From positions 1 through 64,000 of the forward strand of contig SVMM01000001.1 in NCBI GenBank assembly GCA_015067435.1: a DNA stretch of 64,000 bases, read 5' to 3'. The position numbers were made by a program, and so were the translations under genes. Numbering within the stretch: the first letter of the stretch is position 1; each line of letters starts with the position of its first letter. The notes beneath the pieces were generated by a model, which was not told the origin of the DNA, did not search any database, and was given only the letters and a program-made list of their open reading frames with translations. Source of the stretch: Oscillospiraceae bacterium. GTDB taxonomy: Bacteria; Bacillota; Clostridia; Oscillospirales; Oscillospiraceae. Below are positions 1-8,538 of the stretch, piece by piece.

Positions 1-85
1 CAGCTCAATTTCAAGAGGTATCAAATATTGAAAGCCTGATAAACAGACGTTTTCGGGCTTGACAAGAGAGGAAGGTGGACAAGCC

Positions 86-2119
86 TTGAAACGTATTCTC
101 ACCGCGCACCGCGAAGCACTTGCCCGCGTGCTGGTGTGCCTTGCCCGCGCGCTGCTCTCGGCGCTGCTCGCGGGCGCGCAGGTCTTCGGCGGCTACGCGC
201 CGTTCGCCGTCGGCTCCGTGGGGGCGGCGGGCCCCGGCTGGGAGGGACTGGGCGCGCTCGTCGGCGCGGGGCTGGGCGCGCTGGCGCTGCTCGATTTCCC
301 CCACGCGCTGCGCACGATGGCGTGCAGCGTGCTGCTCTTTACGGCGAACAACGCGTTCTGTGAGCTGGCCGTCTACCGCAGGCGATGGTTCCTGCCCGCG
401 CTGACGGCTGCGCTGATGCTGGCGGTGGAGGCGATCTACGTCCTGCGCGCCGGCAGCGCGGCGGAGGCGGCGTTGTGCCTGACGGCGATATTGCTCGCGG
501 CGGTCTTCGCCGTGTGCTGCCGCCTCGTGTACGAGACGCCGGAGCCGCGGCGCGCGCAGCCGCTCGCCTCGCTGGTGGTGCTCACCGGCGTGCTGACGGC
601 GATTTCCGCGCCGGAGCTGCCAAACGGCTTTGCCCCCGGGCGCATCGCGTCGGTGCTGGCGGTGCTGCTGCTCGCCTTTGACCGCGAGCTTGCCGCGGCG
701 TCGGCGTCGGCGCTGTGCATCGGGCTTGCCATGGACCTTGCCGCGCCGGACCGCATGTACCTGCACGCCGCGTGCTACGGACTCGGCGCGCTGCTGACCG
801 CGCTGACGCACCGGGGCAGCCGCGTCCGCGCCGCGGCGGCGTTCGCGCTGGGTTCGGCGGCGTTCTGCCTCCCGCTCGGCGCGCGGACGGGCGTGCCGCT
901 CGCTTACGAGTGCCTTGCGGGCACGCTGGTCTTTCTCCTGATCCCGAATCAGGCGCTGCGCTCCGTCCATATGCAGAACTCCGCCGCCGTCGCCGCGGCG
1001 GACAGCGGACTGCGCGCGCGGCTGCGGGAAACCGCCGAGGGCCTGCGCGAGCTGTACGACAGCGTGGCGCGCGCCAAGCCCGCGCCGGAGGAGAACCCCG
1101 CCGTCATCTTCGACCGCGCCGCCGAGGCGGTGTGCCGCGACTGCCCGCTGCGCGGCGTGTGCTGGGAGCGCGAGTACAACAGCACCTACACCGCGCTCAA
1201 CGACGCGACGGCGGCGATGCTGCAAAACGCGCGCGGGCGCGGCGAGGACTTCCCCTCTTACTTCTCCGCCCGCTGCATCCGGTTTCCGAGCTTTCTCGGC
1301 GCGGTGAACGCGGAGCTGCACGCCTATCTGCTCCGCCGCCGCTACCGCGCGCAGCTTGAACAGGCCTACGCGCGCTCGGCGGGGCAGTACGCGCAGCTCT
1401 CCGAGCTGCTGGCGCAGACGGCGGAGCGTCCCGCGGCGGCAGCGGCGTCCTCGGCGCTCCTGCCCTACCGCGTCGGCGTCGCCACGCGCCCGAGAAACGG
1501 TGAGGCGGTCAGCGGAGACAGCGTGAGCACGTTCGAAACGCCCGCGGGCGAGCTGTGCCTTCTGCTCTCGGACGGCATGGGCAGCGGCGAGGGCGCGCGG
1601 CGCGAATCCGCGCTGGCGGTGCGCCTCACGGAGCGCTTCCTTCGCGCGGGTGTCGACGCGCGTCCGGCGCTGCGTACGCTCAACAGCGCGCTGAACCTGC
1701 GCGCCGAGCGCTCCGACAGCTTCACGACCGTCGACCTGCTGACGCTGTCGCTGCGCAGCGGCGAGGGCGAGCTGTACAAATACGGCGCGGCGCCGTCGTA
1801 CATCAAGCGCGGCGAGCGCGTGCGGCGCGTGTGCTGCTCCACCCTGCCCGCGGGGCTTGCCGAGGAGACGCAGCCGCCGGAAGCGACCCACGTCCGGCTG
1901 GAGGGCGGCAGCTACTTCATCATGCTGACGGACGGCGTCGCCGACGACACGGACGACGCTTGGCTGCAAAAGCTGCTCGCGGCGTGGGAGGGCGACGACC
2001 CGCAGCAGCTCGTCTCCGCCATCCTCGCCGACAGCTTCGAGCACCGCGGCACCGGCGACGACGCGCTGGCGCTGGCGCTCTACCTCCCTGACGGCACGCA
2101 GACGCCGCGGGAGGTATAG
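86..2119 (+). CDS. spoIIE: Stage II sporulation protein E (SpoIIE), PP2C-type phosphatase
   Basis: Membrane-bound serine phosphatase which, in sporulating Firmicutes, dephosphorylates SpoIIAA to release sigma-F and works at the polar septum. The first ~300 residues form a run of hydrophobic helices. The middle has the Cys cluster typical of SpoIIE (CPLRGVCW). The last ~220 residues are a PP2C domain with the metal-binding motifs SDGMGSGEGA, LTDGVADD and GTGDDA. About 677 residues, shorter than the Bacillus protein (about 830) but complete at the C-terminus. Start chosen at a TTG (86) about 10 nt after a GGAAGG ribosome site; an in-frame TTG at 59 lacks one. The upstream promoter lies outside or at the edge of the window. 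A small membrane protein follows 56 bp later. Its presence marks the organism as a likely spore former. Confidence 0.93.
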   Translation: MKRILTAHREALARVLVCLARALLSALLAGAQVFGGYAPFAVGSVGAAGPGWEGLGALVGAGLGALALLDFPHALRTMACSVLLFTANNAFCELAVYRRRWFLPALTAALMLAVEAIYVLRAGSAAEAALCLTAILLAAVFAVCCRLVYETPEPRRAQPLASLVVLTGVLTAISAPELPNGFAPGRIASVLAVLLLAFDRELAAASASALCIGLAMDLAAPDRMYLHAACYGLGALLTALTHRGSRVRAAAAFALGSAAFCLPLGARTGVPLAYECLAGTLVFLLIPNQALRSVHMQNSAAVAAADSGLRARLRETAEGLRELYDSVARAKPAPEENPAVIFDRAAEAVCRDCPLRGVCWEREYNSTYTALNDATAAMLQNARGRGEDFPSYFSARCIRFPSFLGAVNAELHAYLLRRRYRAQLEQAYARSAGQYAQLSELLAQTAERPAAAAASSALLPYRVGVATRPRNGEAVSGDSVSTFETPAGELCLLLSDGMGSGEGARRESALAVRLTERFLRAGVDARPALRTLNSALNLRAERSDSFTTVDLLTLSLRSGEGELYKYGAAPSYIKRGERVRRVCCSTLPAGLAEETQPPEATHVRLEGGSYFIMLTDGVADDTDDAWLQKLLAAWEGDDPQQLVSAILADSFEHRGTGDDALALALYLPDGTQTPREV

Positions 2120-2175
2120 TCCGGCGGAAAACCGGCAATACTTCCTTACAGACCATCCGTAAGGAGTGAGCTGCC

Positions 2176-2463
2176 ATGGTTAAGGGAACCTCCCGCCGCG
2201 TCATCGTCGTCGATTCGCCGGACGCCGAGCTGTTCGAGCAGGCGATCTTCATCGTGCGAAACGACGTGCTCAGCGAGCGCGGCGTCACCGCGCAGATGCT
2301 GGTGAACGAGGCGTGCCGCGTCGCCCGCAGCTGCGCGAAGCCGTCCGCGTCCGGCAGGGCGCGGCGGCTGCCCCGCAGCCTCATACCGCTTCTGTGGATC
2401 GCGCTCGGCGCGCTCGGCATCGGGCTGCTCTGGTTTTTGACCGCCTTCCCCATCACCATATAA
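2176..2463 (+). CDS. Small C-terminally anchored membrane protein, unknown function
   Basis: A 95-residue protein I cannot assign to a named family. Residues 1-55 are a soluble segment (RRVIVVDSPDAELFEQAIF) with alternating beta/alpha character, followed by a basic stretch and one hydrophobic helix near residues 70-90, so a tail-anchored or single-pass topology is likely. A ribosome site (AAGGAG) lies 9 nt before the ATG. It follows spoIIE by 56 bp with no terminator between and ends at a strong two-way terminator, so it is probably co-transcribed with spoIIE. A sporulation role is only suggested by position. Confidence 0.75.
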   Translation: MVKGTSRRVIVVDSPDAELFEQAIFIVRNDVLSERGVTAQMLVNEACRVARSCAKPSASGRARRLPRSLIPLLWIALGALGIGLLWFLTAFPITI

Positions 2464-2501
2464 AGCATCGCCCCGAAGCGCAGGCTTCGGGGCGATGCTT
2501 T
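2462..2501. terminator. Bidirectional intrinsic terminator
   Basis: Perfect 18-bp inverted repeat (arms 2462-2479 and 2484-2501, loop GCAG) whose ends are A/T runs on both strands. It sits between the converging spoIIE-side gene and the EF-G paralogue and overlaps the upstream stop codon. Confidence 0.88.
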
Positions 2502-2517
2502 ATGATTGTATTGTGTC

Positions 2518-4551
2518 TTACTCCGCTTCCTGGAGCGCCTTCGCCGCGGCGATGGCCTTCTCCTGCGCGTCGGCGGGGCACTGCTCGTAGCGCACGAAGT
2601 GCATCACGAACGAGCCGCGGGACTGCGTCATGGAGCGCAGATCGATCGCGTAGCTCATCAGCTCCGCCTCGGGGCACTCCGCCGAGATCACCTGCTCGCC
2701 GTCGCCGGTCGGGTCCATGCCCATGACGCGGCCGCGGCGCTTGTTGAGGTCGCCGAGAATATCGCCCATGTACTGGTCGGGCACGGTGACCTTCAGCTCG
2801 CACACCGGCTCAAGCAGCACGGGGGACGCCTCGGGCATCGCCGCCTTGTAGGCGAGGTTCGCGGCGGTCTTGAACGCGATTTCGGACGAGTCGACGGGGT
2901 GATAGGAGCCGTCGTAGAGCACGGTCTTGAGGTTCACGACCGGATAGCCGGCGAGCGGACCGTGCAGGCACGCCTCGCGCAGGCCCTTCTCGACCGCGGG
3001 GAAGAAGTTCTTGGGCACGCTGCCGCCGAAGACCTCCTCGGCGAAGACCATCTCCTCGCTCTCCTCGTTCGGCTCGAAGCGGACCCAGACGTCGCCGAAC
3101 TGGCCGCTGCCGCCGGTCTGCTTCTTGTGGCGGCCCTGCTTCTGGACCGTCTTGCGGATGCGCTCGCGATAGGCGACGCGCGGGGTGTCGAGCTCGGTCT
3201 CGACGCTGAAGCGGCTCTTGAGCTTGCTCACCAGCACGTCGATCTGGATGTCGCCCGCGCCGGAGACGACGATCTGGTGCGTCTCGGCGTTGTTGTTGAC
3301 GGTGAACGTCGGGTCCTCCTCGTTGAGGCGGTTGAGGCCGGTGCCCAGCTTATCCTCCTGCCCGCGCGTCTTCGGCGCGATGGCGCGGGAGTAGCAGGGC
3401 TCGGCAAACGCGATGCCGGGCAGCACGACGATGTTCTTGGGATCGCAGAGCGTGTCGCCGGTCTTGACGCGGTCCATCTTCGCGATGGCGCCGATGTCGC
3501 CGCAGCCGATCTCCTTCGTCTCCTCGTTCTTCTGGCCCTTGATGATATACAGGCGGCCGAGCTTCTCGGTGTTGCCCGTCGTGGTGTCGTACAGGGACAT
3601 ATCGCCCGTCACCTTGCCGCGCACGACTTTGATGAGGCTGTACTTGCCGTACTGGTCGGAGATGGTCTTGAAGACGATCGCCGCGGTGGCGCCGCTCTCG
3701 TCATAGGCGACCTCGACGTCCTTGCCGTCGTCGGTCTTCGCCTGCTCGGCGGGCATATCGGTCGCGATGGGCACAAGGTCGAGCACGCATTCAAGCAGCA
3801 TCTCGACGCCGAGGCCGGTCGCGGCGCTGCCGCAGAGCACCGGCGCGACGCTGCCGTCGTGCACGCCGAGCTTGAGGCCCTTGGCGATCTCCTCGTTCGT
3901 CAGCTCCATCGTGTCGAAGAACTTCTCCATCAGCTCCTCGTCGGCGCCGGCGGCGGCCTCCATCAGCTCCGCGCGCAGGGTCTCCACCTCGTCCTTGACG
4001 TCGGCGGGGATGGCGCAGGCGGCGGCCTTGCCGCCCTTTGCCTCATAGGCCTTGTTGTGCAGCAGGTCGACGATGGCGGTCACGTGGCCCGTGGCGTCCA
4101 TCACGGGGGCGACGATGGGGGCGACGGCGGTGCCGAACTTCGCCTTGAGCGCGTCGAAGCAGGTCTGATAGTTGCTGTTGTCCTCGTCGGTGCGGTTGAT
4201 GAAGATCATGCGCGGCTTCTTGCCGAGCATCTTCCACGCGCGCTCGGCGCCGACGCTCAGGCCGTCCTTCGCGCCGCACACCAGCACCGCGCACTCCGCG
4301 GCGCGGATGCCCGAGAGCGCCTCGCCCGCGAAGTCGAAGTTGCCGGGCGCGTCGAGAATGTTGATCTTGACGTTTTTATAGGTCGCCGGCGCGGTGGAAA
4401 GCGAGATGGAAATGCCGCGCTTCTTCTCCTCCGCGTCGTAGTCCAGCTGGGCGGGCGCGCCGGTCATGGCGAGCATGTTCTCGGCGAGTTTGGTTTTGCC
4501 GCTGCCGCCGTGGCCAAGCAGCACGATGTTGCGTACGTCTTTTGCACTCAT
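2518..4551 (-). CDS. Elongation factor G-like GTPase (EF-G paralogue)
   Basis: Translational GTPase of the EF-G superfamily, 677 residues with G domain, domain II, and domains III-V ending in the EF-G C-terminal fold (YMGDILGDLNKRRGRV). It differs from canonical EF-G in the GTPase motifs: P-loop GHGGSGKT (residues 13-20) instead of GHIDAGKT, RGISIS in switch I, DAPGNFDF in G3 (67-74), and NRTD (119-122) instead of NKxD. This pattern matches the second EF-G-like group (FusA2 type) of Firmicutes rather than the main translocase; the cellular role of that group is not settled. It is single-gene transcribed, with its own promoter at 4611-4639 and a good ribosome site (AAGGAG). Confidence 0.9.
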   Translation of the reverse strand: MSAKDVRNIVLLGHGGSGKTKLAENMLAMTGAPAQLDYDAEEKKRGISISLSTAPATYKNVKINILDAPGNFDFAGEALSGIRAAECAVLVCGAKDGLSVGAERAWKMLGKKPRMIFINRTDEDNSNYQTCFDALKAKFGTAVAPIVAPVMDATGHVTAIVDLLHNKAYEAKGGKAAACAIPADVKDEVETLRAELMEAAAGADEELMEKFFDTMELTNEEIAKGLKLGVHDGSVAPVLCGSAATGLGVEMLLECVLDLVPIATDMPAEQAKTDDGKDVEVAYDESGATAAIVFKTISDQYGKYSLIKVVRGKVTGDMSLYDTTTGNTEKLGRLYIIKGQKNEETKEIGCGDIGAIAKMDRVKTGDTLCDPKNIVVLPGIAFAEPCYSRAIAPKTRGQEDKLGTGLNRLNEEDPTFTVNNNAETHQIVVSGAGDIQIDVLVSKLKSRFSVETELDTPRVAYRERIRKTVQKQGRHKKQTGGSGQFGDVWVRFEPNEESEEMVFAEEVFGGSVPKNFFPAVEKGLREACLHGPLAGYPVVNLKTVLYDGSYHPVDSSEIAFKTAANLAYKAAMPEASPVLLEPVCELKVTVPDQYMGDILGDLNKRRGRVMGMDPTGDGEQVISAECPEAELMSYAIDLRSMTQSRGSFVMHFVRYEQCPADAQEKAIAAAKALQEAE

Positions 4552-4610
4552 TGGGTTTTGTTCTCCTTTTTCCTGTGATTCCCCCGTGGGGAAATTTGCT
4601 CAACACGCGG

Positions 4611-4639
4611 ATTATATAATAAAATTCCGTTCAATACAA
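4611..4639 (-). promoter_or_regulatory. Sigma-A-type promoter of the EF-G paralogue
   Basis: On the minus strand TTGTAT (4634-4639) and TATAAT (4611-4616) are separated by 17 bp, about 60 bp before the ATG. Confidence 0.75.
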
Positions 4640-4679
4640 CTATAAAATCTGTAAAATTGATGAAATCTTTCTTGCATTT

Positions 4680-5579
4680 TCACAGCAGCATCTGGATGCC
4701 GTTCTCCTCGATGGACACGTCGATGCGCGGCGCGCCGGGCACGAACTCGCCGTCCAGCGTCCACGGGATGTTTTCCTCCGTCTCCGCCGTGACGTGCCGG
4801 ACGTGGCGGAAGATCAGTCCCTGATCGTCGTCGTACTCCGCGTAGAGCAGCGCGCGCGTGAGCGATTGCAGCTGCGCCGGCGTCTTGGGCACGCGCACGA
4901 GCAGCAGCTCGAACTCGCCGTCGTCGAACTGCACGTCCTCCGGCGCGAGCTTCATCATGCCGGCGATGGACGTGGAGTTGCTGATCGCGCCGAACAGATA
5001 TCCGTCGGGGTCGTTGAAGGTCTCGCCGTCCGCCGTCAGCCGGATGCGGTAGGGGCGCAGCGTGTCAAGGTCGCGCACGCCCTCCAGAATGTAGGCGAAG
5101 TGGCCGAACACGTTCTTGACGTCCTGCGGCACGCTGTAGGACGTGCGCGTGAACGCGCCGAAGGAGGCGACGTAGACGAAGTGCCGGTCGGCAAAGCGGC
5201 CCACGTCCAGCATCCGCGCTCGCATCCGCATCGCGCTCTGCGCGGCGACGGCAAGGTCGGACGAGATGTTCAGCGACGCGGCGAAGTCGTTCGTGCTGCC
5301 GCCGGGCAGATAGCTCACCTGCGGGCGGCGGTCCGCCGGAATACGCATCAGCCCGTTCACCGTCTCGTTGAGCGTGCCGTCCCCGCCGTGGCAGACGATC
5401 AGATCGTAGTCCGCGCCGTACTGCTCCACCAGACGCGTGGCGTCGCCGCGGCGGCGCGTGTTGCGGATCGTGAGCAGGTATCCCGCCTCGGAATAGATGG
5501 CTGCCGCGTCGAACAGCGGGCCGTGGGACTTGGTGCGCCCCGCGCGCGGATTGACGATAAACAGCAGTTTTTTCGGCAT
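4680..5579 (-). CDS. Diacylglycerol/lipid kinase, DagK/YegS family
   Basis: Likely ATP-dependent lipid kinase that phosphorylates diacylglycerol or a related lipid at the membrane face, returning it to phospholipid synthesis. Length (299 residues) is normal for the family. Conserved motifs are visible: NPRAG (10-14), the nucleotide-binding GGDGTLNE (65-72) and GGSTNDFA (93-100). No transmembrane helix is evident, as expected. It has its own promoter (5613-5641) divergent from the AI-2E permease gene and lies about 130 bp upstream of the EF-G paralogue, which has a separate promoter. Whether the substrate is diacylglycerol, undecaprenol or another lipid cannot be told from sequence. Confidence 0.88.
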   Translation of the reverse strand: MPKKLLFIVNPRAGRTKSHGPLFDAAAIYSEAGYLLTIRNTRRRGDATRLVEQYGADYDLIVCHGGDGTLNETVNGLMRIPADRRPQVSYLPGGSTNDFAASLNISSDLAVAAQSAMRMRARMLDVGRFADRHFVYVASFGAFTRTSYSVPQDVKNVFGHFAYILEGVRDLDTLRPYRIRLTADGETFNDPDGYLFGAISNSTSIAGMMKLAPEDVQFDDGEFELLLVRVPKTPAQLQSLTRALLYAEYDDDQGLIFRHVRHVTAETEENIPWTLDGEFVPGAPRIDVSIEENGIQMLL

Positions 5580-5612
5580 GGCAATACTCTCCCTTGCTTT
5601 GACGCTCCGGGC

Positions 5613-5641
5613 ATTTTATCACAAAAAAGTGGCTATTGCAA
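5613..5641 (-). promoter_or_regulatory. Promoter of lipid kinase gene (shares -35 with divergent promoter)
   Basis: Minus-strand TTGCAA (5636-5641), 17-bp spacer, TAAAAT (5613-5618). The -35 hexamer is its own reverse complement and serves the opposite promoter too. Confidence 0.72.
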
Positions 5642-5664
5642 TTCCCGGTGAAAAGTAATATAGT
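5636..5664 (+). promoter_or_regulatory. Promoter of the AI-2E/ABC importer operon
   Basis: Plus-strand TTGCAA (5636-5641), 17-bp spacer, TATAGT (5659-5664), 65 bp before the ATG at 5729. The -35 is shared with the divergent lipid kinase promoter. Confidence 0.72.
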
Positions 5665-5728
5665 ATAAGCGATTCCATGCTTGTTAAAAAAATGTCAATG
5701 TGACCCGTTTCTTGCAAGGGGGCGAGCG

Positions 5729-6964
5729 ATGAATCGAAAACGCTATTTCTGCTGGGGCCTGACCGCGTTCCTCACCGTCTGCGCCCTGATGGTCTTTTAC
5801 GACACGGTCTTCCGCAACGGCGTGCTGTTCACGCTGCTCGGCACGCTGCTCAAGGCGCTCAGCCCGGTGATCTACGGCGCGGTGCTGGCGTATCTGCTCG
5901 CGCCCGTGGTCAACTCCTTCGACGAGCTCTTCGGCCGCCGTCTGGGGAAAAGCTGGAGCCCCGTGCTGGTTCGCGCGTGCAGCATCCTGCTCACGTGGTC
6001 GATCATGCTCTTTTTTGTCTACCTTCTCTTCAGCATCCTCATTCCCCAGCTGTACCAGAGCATCGTCACGCTGGTAAACAACCTGCAAACCTATTACAAC
6101 ACGGTCTACGGCTGGGTGATGCAGCTGCTCGACCGCAACCCGCGCGTCGCCGAATTTGCCCGGCAGGCGATCGACGACTACTGGGACGAGCTGCGCAAGT
6201 GGTTCACGAACACGTTCCTGCCGCAGGCACAGCAGACCATCGGCGTCCTCGCCGGCGGCGTCGTGAGCGTTCTGGTGTTCTGCAAGGACCTGCTGGTCGG
6301 CATCGTCGTCTCGGTGTACCTGCTGGTGCTCAAGGAGCGCTTTGCCGCCGGCGCGAAGCGCATCCTCTACAGCCTGATGTCCGACCGGCTGTACTGCGAC
6401 TCGCTCAAGTCGCTCAGGCGGGCGAACCGCATTTTCAGCGGCTTTTTCCGCGGCAAGCTGCTCGATTCGCTCATCGTCGGCGTGCTGTGCTTCATCGGCG
6501 CCACGATCCTGCGCCTGCCGTACACGCCGCTCGTGAGCGTGTTCGTGGGCGTGACGAACATCATCCCCTTCTTCGGCCCGTTCATCGGCGCCATCCCCAG
6601 CGCGTTCCTCATTTTGCTGGTCAGCCCGGCGAAGTGCCTGTACTTCATCATCTTCGTCCTCGTGCTCCAGCAGCTCGACGGCAACGTCATCGGCCCGAAG
6701 ATCCTCGGCGGCTCGACGGAGCTGCCCAGCTTCTGGGTCATCGTCGCCATCCTGCTCGGCGGCGGCTTCTTCGGCGTACCGGGGATGTTCCTCGGCGTGC
6801 CCGTCTTCGCCTGCGTCTACGCCATCGTGGGGTATCACATCGAGCGGCGGCTTGAAAAACGGGGCGCTCCCCCCGCGGACGCCTTTGCCGCCGGCGGCGT
6901 GCTCGCCGACCCGCCCCCCGCTGACCATACCAACAAACAAAAACAAGGAGAAACCGAATCATGA
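5729..6964 (+). CDS. AI-2E family transporter (PerM-like membrane protein)
   Basis: Polytopic membrane protein of the AI-2E exporter-like/PerM family, which includes autoinducer exporters and Na+/H+ antiporters; the transported substrate here is unknown. The 411-residue product has N-terminal paired helices, a central soluble helical stretch (about residues 100-190) and a C-terminal helix block carrying the family signature around GVTNIIPFFGPFIGAIPSA. Start placed at the ATG after AAGGGGGCG; an upstream in-frame start lacks a ribosome site. The last four bases (ATGA) overlap the start of the ABC substrate-binding protein, implying translational coupling and suggesting a linked role in envelope transport. 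Confidence 0.88.
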   Translation: MNRKRYFCWGLTAFLTVCALMVFYDTVFRNGVLFTLLGTLLKALSPVIYGAVLAYLLAPVVNSFDELFGRRLGKSWSPVLVRACSILLTWSIMLFFVYLLFSILIPQLYQSIVTLVNNLQTYYNTVYGWVMQLLDRNPRVAEFARQAIDDYWDELRKWFTNTFLPQAQQTIGVLAGGVVSVLVFCKDLLVGIVVSVYLLVLKERFAAGAKRILYSLMSDRLYCDSLKSLRRANRIFSGFFRGKLLDSLIVGVLCFIGATILRLPYTPLVSVFVGVTNIIPFFGPFIGAIPSAFLILLVSPAKCLYFIIFVLVLQQLDGNVIGPKILGGSTELPSFWVIVAILLGGGFFGVPGMFLGVPVFACVYAIVGYHIERRLEKRGAPPADAFAAGGVLADPPPADHTNKQKQGETES

Positions 6965-8514
6965 AAACCTCCCGCGCACTTTCCCTGCTGCTTTCCGTAC
7001 TGATGACCGTATCCCTGCTCGCCGGCTGCAAGAGCGGCGAACCGCAGCAACCCGCCGACCCGGCCGCCCCGCCCGCCTCCGGCGAGCCCGCGCAGACCGT
7101 GGACACCAGCCGCCGCGCCTCCAATGAGATCACCGTCGGCATCTCGCAGGATCTCGACAACAGCCTCGACCCGCACACCATGGTGGCGGCGGGCACGAAG
7201 GAGCTTCTGTTCAACGTGTTCGAGGGCCTTGTCAAGCCCACGCCCGACGGCGACCTCGCGCCTGCCGTGGCGGAGAGCTGGACGCTCTCCGACGACCTGA
7301 CGACCTACACCTTCAAGCTGCGCTCCGGCGTAAAGTTCCACAATGGGCAGGATGTGACCATGGCGGACGCGCTCTACTCGCTCACCCGCTGCCGCGACGA
7401 GGGTTACGTCCCCGCGCTCGCCGACACGGTCATCGAGGGCGAGGGCGACACGCTGACCATCACGCTGCCCACGGCGAACAACGAGTTCCTCGCCTACCTC
7501 ACCTGCGCGATCATCCCCGCCGACTACGCCGATCAGGCGACGAAGCCCGTCGGCACGGGGCCGTTTAAGTTCGTCTCCCGCCAGACGCAGCAGAACGTCG
7601 TGCTGGAGCGCTTCGACGACTACTGGGGCGAGAAGGCGAAGCTCGACCGCGTGACCTACCTCATCTACGAGAACCCGGAGGCGCTGGTGCTGGCGCTCAA
7701 GGGCGGCGCGGTGGATCTCTACGCCCACCTCGGCACGACGACGGTCAGCCAGCTCGGCGACGAGTTCACGATCCTTGAGGGCACGATGAACCTCGTGCAG
7801 GCGGTCTACCTCAACCACACGGTCAAGCCGCTCGACGACGTGCGCGTGCGTCAGGCGCTGTGCTACGCGCTCGACCGCCAGCAGATCTTCGACCTGACGG
7901 CGGACGGCAAGGGCTGGCCGGTGGGCAGCAGCATGTACCCCGCCTTCCGCAAGTATTTTGACGAGAGCCTTGTCAACCTCTACCCCCACGACGTGGAAAA
8001 GGCGAAGGCGCTGCTCGCCGAGGCGGGCTATCCCGACGGCTTTGAGCTGACCATCACCGTGCCGTCCAACTACTCCCCGCACGTGGATGCCGGACAGATC
8101 GCCGCAGAGCAGTTCCGCGCCATCGGCGTGAAGGTCACGGTGCAGCCCGTCGAGTGGGCTACGTGGCTGGAGGACGTGTACAAGGGCCGCAACTTCGAGG
8201 CGACCGTCTGCGGCTTTGACGCCTCGACGATGACCGCCCGCGCCATGCTTGAGCGCTTCACCACGGGCAACAGCAAGAACTTCATCGGTTATTCCAATTC
8301 CGACTACGACGCCGCGTTCAACGACGCGCTGCGCGCGCGGAACGACGACGTACAGACCAGCGCATATCTGGAGATGGAGCGCATCCTCGCGCAGGACGCT
8401 GCCAACGTCTACATTCAGGACCTCGTGGACTATGTGGCGATGCGCAAGGGGCTGACCGGCTACCGCTTCTATCCCATCTACGTCATGGATATGAGCACCG
8501 TCCGCTACGAATAA
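6961..8514 (+). CDS. ABC transporter substrate-binding lipoprotein, family 5 (peptide/nickel type)
   Basis: Extracellular solute-binding lipoprotein of the DppA/OppA/NikA family. Residues 1-23 are a lipoprotein signal ending in LLAGC (lipidated Cys23), followed by a low-complexity Pro/Ala linker. The mature part shows the family pattern (GTGPFKF, RVRQALCYALDRQQI, LLAEAGYPDGFELTI) over 517 residues in total. It heads a complete importer set: two permeases and two ATPases follow. The start overlaps the AI-2E gene stop by ATGA. The ligand could be a peptide, nickel or another small molecule; the sequence does not decide. Confidence 0.93.
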   Translation: MKTSRALSLLLSVLMTVSLLAGCKSGEPQQPADPAAPPASGEPAQTVDTSRRASNEITVGISQDLDNSLDPHTMVAAGTKELLFNVFEGLVKPTPDGDLAPAVAESWTLSDDLTTYTFKLRSGVKFHNGQDVTMADALYSLTRCRDEGYVPALADTVIEGEGDTLTITLPTANNEFLAYLTCAIIPADYADQATKPVGTGPFKFVSRQTQQNVVLERFDDYWGEKAKLDRVTYLIYENPEALVLALKGGAVDLYAHLGTTTVSQLGDEFTILEGTMNLVQAVYLNHTVKPLDDVRVRQALCYALDRQQIFDLTADGKGWPVGSSMYPAFRKYFDESLVNLYPHDVEKAKALLAEAGYPDGFELTITVPSNYSPHVDAGQIAAEQFRAIGVKVTVQPVEWATWLEDVYKGRNFEATVCGFDASTMTARAMLERFTTGNSKNFIGYSNSDYDAAFNDALRARNDDVQTSAYLEMERILAQDAANVYIQDLVDYVAMRKGLTGYRFYPIYVMDMSTVRYE

Positions 8515-8538
8515 GAGAAAAGAAATGAGGCGAGTGCC

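Noticed and set aside
2506..4578. Long plus-strand open frame opposite the EF-G paralogue
   Set aside because: Low-complexity product rich in Leu/Ala/Val/His/Asp with no motifs; a GC-rich antisense shadow of a well-supported gene.
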